Shown: piece after piece, positions 49,962 through 58,037 of the stretch
How the letters are laid out: the number at the start of each line of letters is the position of its first letter
Position numbering within the stretch: the first letter of the stretch is position 1
DNA from: Actinoplanes flavus
Lineage (GTDB): Bacteria; Actinomycetota; Actinomycetes; Mycobacteriales; Micromonosporaceae
DNA length: 64,000 nt
Assembly (NCBI RefSeq): GCF_017592555.1
Contig: NZ_JAGFNS010000004.1
Location: forward strand, 124,001 to 188,000
Reading direction: 5' to 3'
The notes under the pieces: generated by a model
What the model was told of the DNA's origin: nothing
Databases searched by the model: none
Seen by the model: the letters and a program-made list of their open reading frames with translations, nothing else
Program-made: the position numbers and the translations under genes

Positions 49962-51112
49962 CGCACGGCTCGTCCCACGGCGGCGAACGGCACGGTGGGG
50001 CTGCTGCGGCGGCGTGGCCGTTCGTCCTTCCACAGCCCGCGTTCGGCCAGGATCGGCAGGACGCCCTCGCCGAACCAGTAGGCGCCCTCCAGATGCGGGT
50101 ACGCCGACAGCACGAACTCCTCGATGCCGAGCGCCGCGTATTCGGCGATCCGGTCGGCGACCTGCTCGTGGCTGCCGACCAGGGCGGTGCCGGCGCCGCC
50201 GCGGACCAGGCCGACCCCGGCCCACACGTTGGGGTAGATCTCCAGGTCGGTGGTCGTGCCGTCATGCAGGTCCAGCATCCGTTTCTGGCCCTCCGACTCG
50301 GACAGCCGCAGCCCGGCCTGGACCTTGGCGATCGTCTCCGGCGAGATCCCGGCGAGCAGCCGGGCGGCCTCGGCCCACGCCTCCTCGGCGGTGTCGCGGG
50401 TGATGGTGTGCATCCGGATGCCGAACCGGACCGTCCGGCCCTGCTCGGCGGCCAGACCGCGAATCCAGGCGATCTTCTCGGCCACCGCGGCGGGCGGCTC
50501 ACCCCAGGTGAGGTAGACGTCGGCGTGTTTGGCCGCGACGATCCCGGCGGCCGGCGACGAACCGCCGAAGTAGATGTCCGGAACCGGATCGGGGATCTGG
50601 CTGAGGGTGGCCGCGTCGACCGACAGGTGCTCGCCCCGGAAATCGACGGTCTCACCGGCCCACAGCCGGCGCACGATCGTCAGGAACTCGTCGCAGCGGC
50701 GGTAGCGGGCGTCCTTGTCCAGGAAGTCGCCGTACATCCGCTGCTCGTGACTCTCCCCGCCGGTGACGACGTTGAGCAGCAACCGGCCGCCGGACATGTT
50801 CTGGAAGGTTCCGGCCATCTGCGCGGCCAGGAACGGGGAGACCACGCCGGGCCGGAAGGCGACCAGGAACTTGAGGCGCTCGGTGGTCTGGCTGAGCATC
50901 GCGGTGCTCAGCCAGGCGTCCTCGCACCAGGCGCCGGTCGGGGTGAGGGCGGCGGTGAAGCCGTTGTCCTCGGCGGCGCGGGCCACCTGGGTGAGGTAGG
51001 CGACGTCGGCGGGACGGCCGGAGCCGCCGGCGGCCACGCCGTGGCCGCCGCCGACGACATGCCGTCCGTCGCCGCCGTTGGTGGGCAGGAACCAGTGGAA
51101 CGTGAGAGACAT
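49958..51112 (-). CDS. ssuD: FMNH2-dependent alkanesulfonate monooxygenase (SsuD-like)
   Basis: 384 aa luciferase-fold enzyme that releases sulfite from alkanesulfonates. It has the SsuD-type stretches GRLLLNVVTGGESHEQRMYG, IPDPVPDIYFGGSSPAAGIV and GIEEFVLSAYPHLEGAYWFG. Full length. AAAGGG precedes the ATG at 51112. First gene of a five-gene operon running to ssuB. Confidence 0.93.
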   Translation of the reverse strand: MSLTFHWFLPTNGGDGRHVVGGGHGVAAGGSGRPADVAYLTQVARAAEDNGFTAALTPTGAWCEDAWLSTAMLSQTTERLKFLVAFRPGVVSPFLAAQMAGTFQNMSGGRLLLNVVTGGESHEQRMYGDFLDKDARYRRCDEFLTIVRRLWAGETVDFRGEHLSVDAATLSQIPDPVPDIYFGGSSPAAGIVAAKHADVYLTWGEPPAAVAEKIAWIRGLAAEQGRTVRFGIRMHTITRDTAEEAWAEAARLLAGISPETIAKVQAGLRLSESEGQKRMLDLHDGTTTDLEIYPNVWAGVGLVRGGAGTALVGSHEQVADRIAEYAALGIEEFVLSAYPHLEGAYWFGEGVLPILAERGLWKDERPRRRSSPTVPFAAVGRAVR

Positions 51113-51204
51113 GCGAGCCCTTTCAACGCAATACCTATAGGCTCGCTAGATTTTGTGGGTCAGGCAAGTCCGGCGGTGACCGGAGACGCCGAACACCCCT
51201 TCGG

Positions 51205-52101
51205 CTACGTCGAACGGGCGAGCCGCACGATGGTCTCCTCGAAGTCCAGGATCGCCGGCGGCACCCGGTCGAACCGGCGCCGCAACAGCACCATCGTCAC
51301 CGGCGGCACCTCCTCGGCCAGCGGCCGCAGGGTGATCAGCCCGGCCTGTTCGAGGGGGTCGCCGGCGATGCTGTAGTCCGGCAGGATGGCCGGGCCGGTG
51401 CCGCTGGCCACCAGCGACTTGCCCATCTCGGCGCCGTCCGCCGAATAGGTCTCCGGCGGCGGATCGCCATCGAACAGCCGCTGCGCGAGCCGGTGCATCA
51501 GATATCCCGGCCGCATCCCCACGAAGGCGCGGGCACGCAGGTCGTCGACGCTGATCCGGGCCTTGGCGGCGAGCGGGTCGTCGGTGCGGCAGCAGACCGC
51601 CGGCGTCCCGTGCAGCAGCGTCGTCCGGTGTAGGGCCGCCGGGAGGTCGTCACCCGGGAAGACGTTCACCAGGCCGACGTCGAGGCGGCCCTCCAGCAGG
51701 CCCTCCTCGATCTCCGGCTGGAACATCGTGGCGACGTCCACCGACGTGTTCGGGTGCCCGGCGCCGAACTCGCGGACCGTCGGCACCAGCAGCACCGACG
51801 TGCCGGCGTTGACCGTGCCGACCCGGATCGCCCGGCTGGTCCGTGCGTGATCGCGGGCGGCCGCCTTGAGTTGCGTCACCCCGGCCAGAATCTCGGTCAT
51901 CAACGGCAACAGGTCACGGCCCTCGCGGCTCACGCGCGCCCCGGACCGGTGGCGCTCCAGCAGGGGTACGCCGAGTTCGCGCTCCAGGGTGCTGATCGCC
52001 TCACTGAGCGCCGACTGTGACACGTGCAGGTGCTCCCCGGCGCGGCGCAGAGACCCGTGACGAATCACCGCCGTCAGGTACTCCAGCTGTTCGAACCGCA
52101 C
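51205..52101 (-). CDS. LysR-family regulator, probably of the ssu operon
   Basis: 298 aa. N-terminal winged helix (LEYLTAVIRHGSLRRAGEHL, VSQSALSEAISTLERELGVP) and a LysR substrate-binding domain. GTG at 52101. It lies 92 bp upstream of ssuD on the same strand; CysB/Cbl-type LysR proteins control sulfonate genes elsewhere, so it is the natural candidate. Direct evidence for its ligand is lacking. Confidence 0.9.
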   Translation of the reverse strand: MRFEQLEYLTAVIRHGSLRRAGEHLHVSQSALSEAISTLERELGVPLLERHRSGARVSREGRDLLPLMTEILAGVTQLKAAARDHARTSRAIRVGTVNAGTSVLLVPTVREFGAGHPNTSVDVATMFQPEIEEGLLEGRLDVGLVNVFPGDDLPAALHRTTLLHGTPAVCCRTDDPLAAKARISVDDLRARAFVGMRPGYLMHRLAQRLFDGDPPPETYSADGAEMGKSLVASGTGPAILPDYSIAGDPLEQAGLITLRPLAEEVPPVTMVLLRRRFDRVPPAILDFEETIVRLARST

Positions 52102-52123
52102 CGCCTCGACCCTACCCGGCCAC

Positions 52124-52143
52124 CCGGCGGCGGCCGCCGCCGG
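52124..52143. terminator. 20-bp perfect palindrome between the M1 peptidase and LysR genes
   Basis: CCGGCGGCGGCCGCCGCCGG, starting 23 bases after the peptidase stop (minus strand). It could form a strong stem acting as a terminator, or be a binding site ahead of the LysR gene. As a pure GGC/GCC run it might also be coincidental. Confidence 0.4.
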
Positions 52144-52166
52144 ACGAGGGCGGCGGCCGCGTGTCC

Positions 52167-53666
52167 CTAGTGGTGGTGTGCCTGCTCGTGGGCGGCGGAG
52201 ATGGCGGCCCACGACTTCGGCTCGGACGGGACGCTCAGCGTGGTGACGCCCAGGTCGGGGCGGCCCGGGGTGTAGAGCCACGTCGCCAGGAACGCGTCCA
52301 GGTCCACGCCGGAGATCTTCTCGGCCAGCGCCTGGAACTCCGGCGTGGTGCCGTCGCCGTCGCGGTTGGTGCCGGTCCACGCCTGGAGGATGGCGAAGAA
52401 GGCCTCGTCGCCGACCAGTTTGCGCAGGTGGTGGACGGTGAGCGCGCCACGGTCGTAGACCGCGCTGTGGAACAGCCGAGTGGGGCCGGGGTCGCCGGGC
52501 AGCACCTGCCAGAACGGGTCGTCCGCCGGGTGGGCGACCGAGTAGACGTAGTCGGCGATCTCGTCGGCGGTGCCCTCGTTCTGGTCCTCCGACCACAGCC
52601 ACTGGGCGTACGACGCGAAGCCCTCGTTGAGCCAGATGTCCTTCCACTGGCCGAGCGCCACCGAGTCGCCGAACCACTGGTGCGCCAGTTCGTGGACCAC
52701 GAGGGAGTTGTTGGTGCCGCGGGTGAACGAGACGCCGTCGTACACCGGACGGGTCTGGGTCTCCAGGGCGAAGCCCTGATCGTTGATGCCGGTGACCACG
52801 CCGCCGCGGGCGGTGAACGCGTAGGGGCCGAACTTCCCGGCCGCCCAGTCGATGATCTCGTCGGTGCGCTCCACGCTGGCCCGGGCGGCGGCCGCGGTGG
52901 TCGCGTCGAGGCGGGTGTCGTACGCCGTGACGATCGGGCTGCCGTCGGCGGAGGTGTCCCGGTACGTGTCGAAGTCACCGATCGCCAGGAATGTCAGATA
53001 GGTGGCCTGCGGCCGCTCCTGCCGCCACGACCAGCGGTCCCAGCCCACGAGCGCCTGCTGGGCCCACCGGGTCGGGGTGCCGTTGGAGATCACCTCGACG
53101 CCGTCCGGAACGAGCACCGACACGTCGAAACTGGCCTTGTCGGTGGGGTGGTCGTTGCTCGGGTACCACCACCAGGCGATCTCCGGCTCGTTGACGGCGA
53201 GCGCGCCGTCCGCCGTACGGTTCCACGAGGTGAAGCCGGACGCCACGACCTGTGACGGGATGTCGTCGTACTGCACCACGACGGTCACCTGGCTGCCCTT
53301 GCTGATCGGGCGGGCCGGGGTGACGACCAGTTCGTGGTCGCCCTGCCGGGTGAAGGTGGCCGCCCGGTTGTTGACCCGCACCGACTGGGTGGCCAGGGCG
53401 AAGTCCAGGTTGAAGGCGGACAGGTCCTGGGTGGCGGTGGCGAGAATCGTGGTGGTGCCGGTCAGACGGTCGGTGTCCGGGTAGTAGCGCAGGCGAATGT
53501 CGTAGTGGCCGACGTCGTAACCGCCGTTGCCGTACTCCGGGTAGTAGACGTCGCCGATGCCGGGGCTGCCGGGGGTGGGGGCGGCCTGAGCGCCGGCCTG
53601 GACGCCGAGGACGACGGTGAGGACGGCCGCGGTGACGGCGACGGTCCTGCTGAGCATGGGTCTCAT
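52167..53666 (-). CDS. Secreted M1-family metallopeptidase (aminopeptidase N-like)
   Basis: 499 aa. Signal peptide about residues 1-28 (TVAVTAAVLTVVLGVQAGAQAA). Zinc site HELAHQW with the second glutamate in WLNEGFASYAQWLW, 18 residues on, and the substrate-binding tyrosine region SAVYDRGALTV. The N-terminal beta domain is present, but the long C-terminal helical domain of classical PepN is missing, as in short secreted actinobacterial members. ATG at 53666; it ends in a His-rich tail (EQAHHH). Confidence 0.92.
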   Translation of the reverse strand: MRPMLSRTVAVTAAVLTVVLGVQAGAQAAPTPGSPGIGDVYYPEYGNGGYDVGHYDIRLRYYPDTDRLTGTTTILATATQDLSAFNLDFALATQSVRVNNRAATFTRQGDHELVVTPARPISKGSQVTVVVQYDDIPSQVVASGFTSWNRTADGALAVNEPEIAWWWYPSNDHPTDKASFDVSVLVPDGVEVISNGTPTRWAQQALVGWDRWSWRQERPQATYLTFLAIGDFDTYRDTSADGSPIVTAYDTRLDATTAAAARASVERTDEIIDWAAGKFGPYAFTARGGVVTGINDQGFALETQTRPVYDGVSFTRGTNNSLVVHELAHQWFGDSVALGQWKDIWLNEGFASYAQWLWSEDQNEGTADEIADYVYSVAHPADDPFWQVLPGDPGPTRLFHSAVYDRGALTVHHLRKLVGDEAFFAILQAWTGTNRDGDGTTPEFQALAEKISGVDLDAFLATWLYTPGRPDLGVTTLSVPSEPKSWAAISAAHEQAHHH

Positions 53667-53713
53667 GCGGGCAACGTACCAATGCATTTAAAACAATCAA
53701 TAAACGTGATCCT

Positions 53714-53732
53714 GGGAACGGGAGGCGTTCCC
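53714..53732. promoter_or_regulatory. Inverted repeat in the M1/Vps62 divergent region
   Basis: GGGAACG-GGAGG-CGTTCCC, perfect 7-base arms, in the 134-bp gap between the two divergent genes. The minus side of this gap is unusually AT-rich (promoter of the peptidase). A regulator of one or both genes may bind here. Confidence 0.5.
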
Positions 53733-53800
53733 GGACCGCGGCACCGTGATCATCGTGCGTGAGGCGATCGGGTTCTGACCCGTCACACCCGGCGGGGGAC

Positions 53801-55561
53801 GTGGCCGACCGCCCGGAGCGGGCCGCTAACCTCGGGATTATCGAGGACGACCTGCGCCTGCTGCGCGCCTACGAGCCGGTGGCCCGGTTCACCGAAGGGG
53901 AGTACTTCTTCCCGGTTTCGGTCGAACGGTACGTGGGCCGCGCCAGCCTGTGGCGTGCCCGGCCCGGCAGCGGCCTGCAGCAGGAGGCGCCCCCGGGCGG
54001 GCTCACCCTGGATCGGCTGCCCGCCGACGGCGGCTACTCGCTGTCCGGCATCGGCGCCGGCGACCGGCACGCGCACATCCCGCTCCGGGAACGCCCACCC
54101 CACCTGCGCCGGTCCAGCCGGCTCGCCTCGGTCGGCCCGACCGCCCGCCTGGTCGACGCCATCAACCGGTTCTCCCTGCTGTTCCGCGGCAGCGTGCCCG
54201 GCGGCAGCGCCGCCCAGTCCTTCCTGCTGCAACGCGACCATCTCCGGCCGGACCAGCCCACCTACTACGGCCGGGTGCTGCGCGACGACCCGTGGATCGT
54301 CTGCCAGTACTGGTTTTTCTACAGCTTCAACAACTGGCGGTCGGCGTTCGGCGGCGTCAACGAGCACGAGGCCGACTGGGAACAGGTCACCGTCTACCTC
54401 GACGGCACCGTCACCGGCCCGGACGGGCTGCCGCCGCCCCGTTGGGTGGTCTTCTCCGCCCACGAGGAGACCGGCGACGACCTGCGGCGCCGCTGGGACG
54501 ACCCGGACCTCACGGTCCACGCCGGCCGGCACCCGGTGGTGTTCGTCGGCGCCGGCTCGCACTCCGGCGCCTACCTGCCCGGCGACTACCTGGTCACGGT
54601 CAAGCCGCCGAAACTGCGCGGCCTGGTCGGGGCACTGCGCTGGTCGGCCCGGCTGTTCGCGCCCTGGCACCACCACCATCCGTCGGTCGGCATCCCGTAC
54701 GTCGACTACGCCCGCGGCGACGGCCGCGCCGTCGGCCCCGGCCACGACGAATCGTGGCACCCGATCCTCATCGGCGACGACACCCCGTGGGTCCGCGGCT
54801 TCCGCGGCCTGTGGGGCCGCGACACCCGTGACCGGCTCGGCGGCGAACGCGGCCCGGCCGGGCCCCGCTACAGCCGCGACGGCACGGTCCGGCAGCCCTG
54901 GGCCGACCCGGTCGGCTGGGCCGGCCTCGCGAAGGTCGCTCCCAATCCGGAGGCCGAACGCAAACTCGCCGAGATCCGCCTGCAACGCGACCACGACCGC
55001 CTCACCGCACTCGACGACCAGATCACCGCCCTGCGGCAGGAACTCGCCATCGCCGCGGCCGGGCTCCCGGCCGGCTCGGCCGAGGTCCGCGGCCTGCTCC
55101 CGGACGAACGCCGGCTGCTCAACCTGCGCATGGAACACACCCGCCTCGCCGACGAACTGGCCGGCGCCGCCACCGCCGCACCGCTGACCGACCACCCGCA
55201 CGCCCACCTGCTGCACCGGCGCGTCCCGCTGGAACCCGCCACCGGCCTCCGTGGCCGGATCATGTCGTGGTGGGCGGTTCTGAGCACCCCGCTGATCCTC
55301 GGCGCGCTCGGCGCCCTCGCCTTCCCGTTGGGCACCGGGGGAAGCGACATCGCCCTGGCCCTCCTGCTCGGCCTGCTCGCCGTGGAAGGCCTGGTCCGCG
55401 GCAAGTTCCTGGCGGTCCTGCTGCGCCTGATCCTGGCGGCCGCCGCGATCGGGGCACTGGTCCTGCTGTGGCTCGACGGCCGCTACGTCGTCACCTTCGT
55501 CTTCTTCGCCGCGGCGCTGCTGGTCCTGCTGGTCAACGTGCGCGAGGCGATGCGCAGATAG
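53801..55561 (+). CDS. Vps62-related protein with C-terminal coiled coil and membrane helices
   Basis: 586 aa. Residues about 130-330 match the Vps62 fold (YWFFYSFNNWRSAFGGVNEH, EADWEQVTVYLDG, PVVFVGAGSHSGAYLPGDYL). A charged coiled coil (about 390-460) and three membrane helices (about 490-580) follow. Vps62-like bacterial proteins have no firm function; many are secreted or membrane-linked. GTG at 53801 has GGGGG close upstream. The frame is open further up to 53759. Confidence 0.75.
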   Translation: MADRPERAANLGIIEDDLRLLRAYEPVARFTEGEYFFPVSVERYVGRASLWRARPGSGLQQEAPPGGLTLDRLPADGGYSLSGIGAGDRHAHIPLRERPPHLRRSSRLASVGPTARLVDAINRFSLLFRGSVPGGSAAQSFLLQRDHLRPDQPTYYGRVLRDDPWIVCQYWFFYSFNNWRSAFGGVNEHEADWEQVTVYLDGTVTGPDGLPPPRWVVFSAHEETGDDLRRRWDDPDLTVHAGRHPVVFVGAGSHSGAYLPGDYLVTVKPPKLRGLVGALRWSARLFAPWHHHHPSVGIPYVDYARGDGRAVGPGHDESWHPILIGDDTPWVRGFRGLWGRDTRDRLGGERGPAGPRYSRDGTVRQPWADPVGWAGLAKVAPNPEAERKLAEIRLQRDHDRLTALDDQITALRQELAIAAAGLPAGSAEVRGLLPDERRLLNLRMEHTRLADELAGAATAAPLTDHPHAHLLHRRVPLEPATGLRGRIMSWWAVLSTPLILGALGALAFPLGTGGSDIALALLLGLLAVEGLVRGKFLAVLLRLILAAAAIGALVLLWLDGRYVVTFVFFAAALLVLLVNVREAMRR

Positions 55562-55570
55562 GCTCGCGGT

Positions 55571-56626
55571 GTGGACCAAGAAGAACGCATCGCCCTGTTC
55601 CTGGACTACGAGAACCTGGCGATCGGCGCCCGTGATCACCTCGGCGGCATGACCTTCGATCTGCGGCCGGTCACCGACGCCCTGGCCGAGCGCGGCCGGG
55701 TGGTGGTGCGCAAGGCGTACGCCGACTGGTCCTACTTCGACGAGGACCGCCGCCTGCTGACCCGCTCGCACGTCGAGCTCATCGACATCCCGCAGAAGAT
55801 GGGCGCCTCCCGCAAGAACGCCGCCGACATCAAGATGGTCGTCGACGCCCTGGAACTCGCCTTCGAACGCGCCTACATCTCGACGTTCGTCCTCTGCACC
55901 GGCGACAGCGACTTCACCCCGCTCGTCCACAAGCTGCGCGAACTCAACAAGCGGGTGATCGGCGTCGGCGTCGAGCGCACCACCTCGGCGCTGCTGCCGC
56001 CCGCCTGTGACGAGTTCCTGTTCTACGACCACCTCGAAGGTGTCGAGATCCCGGTGCCCGCCGCTTCGCGTACCCGCCCGGCTCCCGCCAAGACCGTCAC
56101 CAGGCCGGAACCCGCGCCGGTCCCGGAAACCGTCATCGACACTCCCGCCCGCGACCCGGAGTCGCTGGCCACGCTGGTCGCCCAGACCGTCTCCGGCCTG
56201 CAGCGCAGCGCCAGCGGCACGGTCACCGCCTCCACCCTCAAACGCACCCTGCTGCGCAAGGACCCGACGTTCAGCGAGGCCGACTACGGCTTCCGCGCCT
56301 TCGGCGAACTGCTGCGCCACCTCGCCGGCCGCAACGTCATCGAACTCGGCGACGGCCAGGCCAAGGGCGACCCGGAGGTCGCCCTGCCCGAACACGGCGA
56401 CCGTGAGGCCGCGTTCGGCCTGCTCAAGTCGGTGGTCATCGACGCCGGGCCGGTCGCCCTCTCCGGAATCAAGAACCGGGTGCGCAAGCTCGCCCCCGAC
56501 TTCAGCGAGAAGAAGCTCGGCTACCGCAGCTTCCTGCAGTTCGCCAAGGCCGCCGCCACCGCCGGCGCCATCGACCTGGCGTGGAACCCCGACATCGACG
56601 ACTACCTCCTGACAAAACCCCATTGA
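55571..56626 (+). CDS. NYN-domain (PIN-like) RNase-type protein with C-terminal OST-HTH/LOTUS domains
   Basis: 351 aa. The NYN nuclease domain (residues 5-150) keeps its acidic residues in ALFLDYENLA, NAADIKMVVDAL and LCTGDSDFTPLV. Two C-terminal winged-helix LOTUS-like units follow (about 190-270 and 280-345; SEADYGFRAFGELLRHL and SEKKLGYRSFLQFAKAA are parallel). Such proteins are RNA-binding nucleases. GTG at 55571; TAGGCT, which includes the stop of the preceding gene, lies 7 bases upstream as -10, so it is probably leaderless. Confidence 0.88.
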   Translation: MDQEERIALFLDYENLAIGARDHLGGMTFDLRPVTDALAERGRVVVRKAYADWSYFDEDRRLLTRSHVELIDIPQKMGASRKNAADIKMVVDALELAFERAYISTFVLCTGDSDFTPLVHKLRELNKRVIGVGVERTTSALLPPACDEFLFYDHLEGVEIPVPAASRTRPAPAKTVTRPEPAPVPETVIDTPARDPESLATLVAQTVSGLQRSASGTVTASTLKRTLLRKDPTFSEADYGFRAFGELLRHLAGRNVIELGDGQAKGDPEVALPEHGDREAAFGLLKSVVIDAGPVALSGIKNRVRKLAPDFSEKKLGYRSFLQFAKAAATAGAIDLAWNPDIDDYLLTKPH

Positions 56627-56668
56627 TCGTACGGGCGAAAAAGCCCCCAACCGCAAGGAAACCGCCCC

Positions 56669-56685
56669 GCCCGCGCCGCGCGGGC
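56669..56685 (+). terminator. Hairpin after the NYN gene
   Basis: GCCCGCG-CCG-CGCGGGC followed by TTTCC, 42 bases after the stop: perfect 7-base arms and a short T-run, the best terminator-like structure in the window. Confidence 0.65.
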
Positions 56686-56762
56686 TTTCCGCGACGTCCC
56701 AGCCGTGACGCGCCCGCCGGGCGTGAGCGGCCCGTCGCCCGAGGATCCGCTCAGCAGGCGCG

Positions 56763-58037
56763 GTGAGCCCTCAAACGGTCGGCCCGGATGCCGATGAGAC
56801 AGGTGTGAGTGTCATGCCCACGGGTCAGGTTCTGTCTGACGTCCTGCTCGACGTGCACTGCGTCTATCAGCCGTTCGTGGATGTCGACACCGGGGCGGTG
56901 CTGGCGTTCGAGGCGCTGATGCGCGGCCCCGAGGGAACACCCCTGCAATCGCCGATCGCGCTGCTGGAGGCGGCCCGCGCCGCCGGACGGCTGGCCGACC
57001 TGGAACGGGCCTCGCTGCTCGCCTCGCTGGGCGACGCCGCGCGGATGTCCGGTGGGCGGCCGGTGACGCTCTTCGTCAACCTGGAGCCCAGCACGCTGAC
57101 GCAGCGGCTCGACGTCGTCCTCGAAGCGCTCGAGACGCGGGCCCAGCACGTGCAGTTGGTCGTCGAGATCACCGAGCGGGCGCTGTCCGAAGACCTCCCC
57201 GGGGTGCTGGCCGGGGCCGAGCGGCTGCGGGCCGCGGGCTGCGCCATCGCCCTCGACGACGTCGGTGTGAATCCGGCGTCGCTCGCCTTCATCCCGCTGC
57301 TGCGGCCGAAGGTGGTCAAGCTCGACCTCAAACTGCTGCGCACGGTCAAGGACCCGGCCACCGTCGCCGTCGCGGGGGCGGTCCGGGCGTACGCCGAGGA
57401 GGTCGGCGCCGAGGTCGTCGCCGAGGGCATCGAGACGCCGGAGGACCTCACCCGGGCGCTGGTGCTCGGGGCCACCCTGGGGCAGGGCTGGCTGTGGAGC
57501 CGGGGTGCGCGCGAATTCCCGCCGTCGACCTTCCGGCCCGAGCGGTTCACGCCCCAGCCGATCGGTGCGGCGTTGCAGAAGACGCCGTACGCGCTGCTCG
57601 ACGGCAAACGCCGGACCCGGCACGCGCCGAAGCATCTGCTCGCGCCGCTGTCGACGACGCTGGAGCTGATGGCTCTCGAGGCCGCCGTGCCGCCGGTGCT
57701 GCTGGCGGCAATCGAGCACGTGCGGCACTTCCAGCCATCGATGCTGCACCGGTTCGCCGACCTGGCGGCCCGGCTGCCGTTCGTCGCCGCACTCGGCGTC
57801 GACATGCCGCCGGAGCCGGCGCCCGGGGTGCGCGGCGCCGCCCTGCACCCGCGGGATCCGCTGGCCAGCGAGTGGACCGTCGTGGTGCTGGGCGCGCACA
57901 CCTCGGCCGCGCTGATAGCCCGTGACCTGGGGGACACCGGGCCGGATCCGGACCGTCAGTACGAGTTCGTCGTCACCTACGACCGGGCTCTGGTGACCGG
58001 GGCCGCCCACTCGATGGTGGGACGCCTCACCGGCTGA
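56763..58037 (+). CDS. EAL-domain c-di-GMP phosphodiesterase with C-terminal DICT sensor
   Basis: 424 aa. The EAL domain (about residues 30-260) has all catalytic motifs: FEALMRG, FVNLEPS, EITERAL, ALDDVG, VKLDLK, AEGIET and GQGW, so hydrolysis of cyclic di-GMP is likely. The rest (about 280-420) resembles the DICT sensory domain (TPYALLDGKRRTRHAP, FVAALGVDMPPEP). The start is unsure between GTG 56763 and ATG 56814. The last 61 bp overlap the convergent 602-aa gene. Confidence 0.88.
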   Translation: MSPQTVGPDADETGVSVMPTGQVLSDVLLDVHCVYQPFVDVDTGAVLAFEALMRGPEGTPLQSPIALLEAARAAGRLADLERASLLASLGDAARMSGGRPVTLFVNLEPSTLTQRLDVVLEALETRAQHVQLVVEITERALSEDLPGVLAGAERLRAAGCAIALDDVGVNPASLAFIPLLRPKVVKLDLKLLRTVKDPATVAVAGAVRAYAEEVGAEVVAEGIETPEDLTRALVLGATLGQGWLWSRGAREFPPSTFRPERFTPQPIGAALQKTPYALLDGKRRTRHAPKHLLAPLSTTLELMALEAAVPPVLLAAIEHVRHFQPSMLHRFADLAARLPFVAALGVDMPPEPAPGVRGAALHPRDPLASEWTVVVLGAHTSAALIARDLGDTGPDPDRQYEFVVTYDRALVTGAAHSMVGRLTG

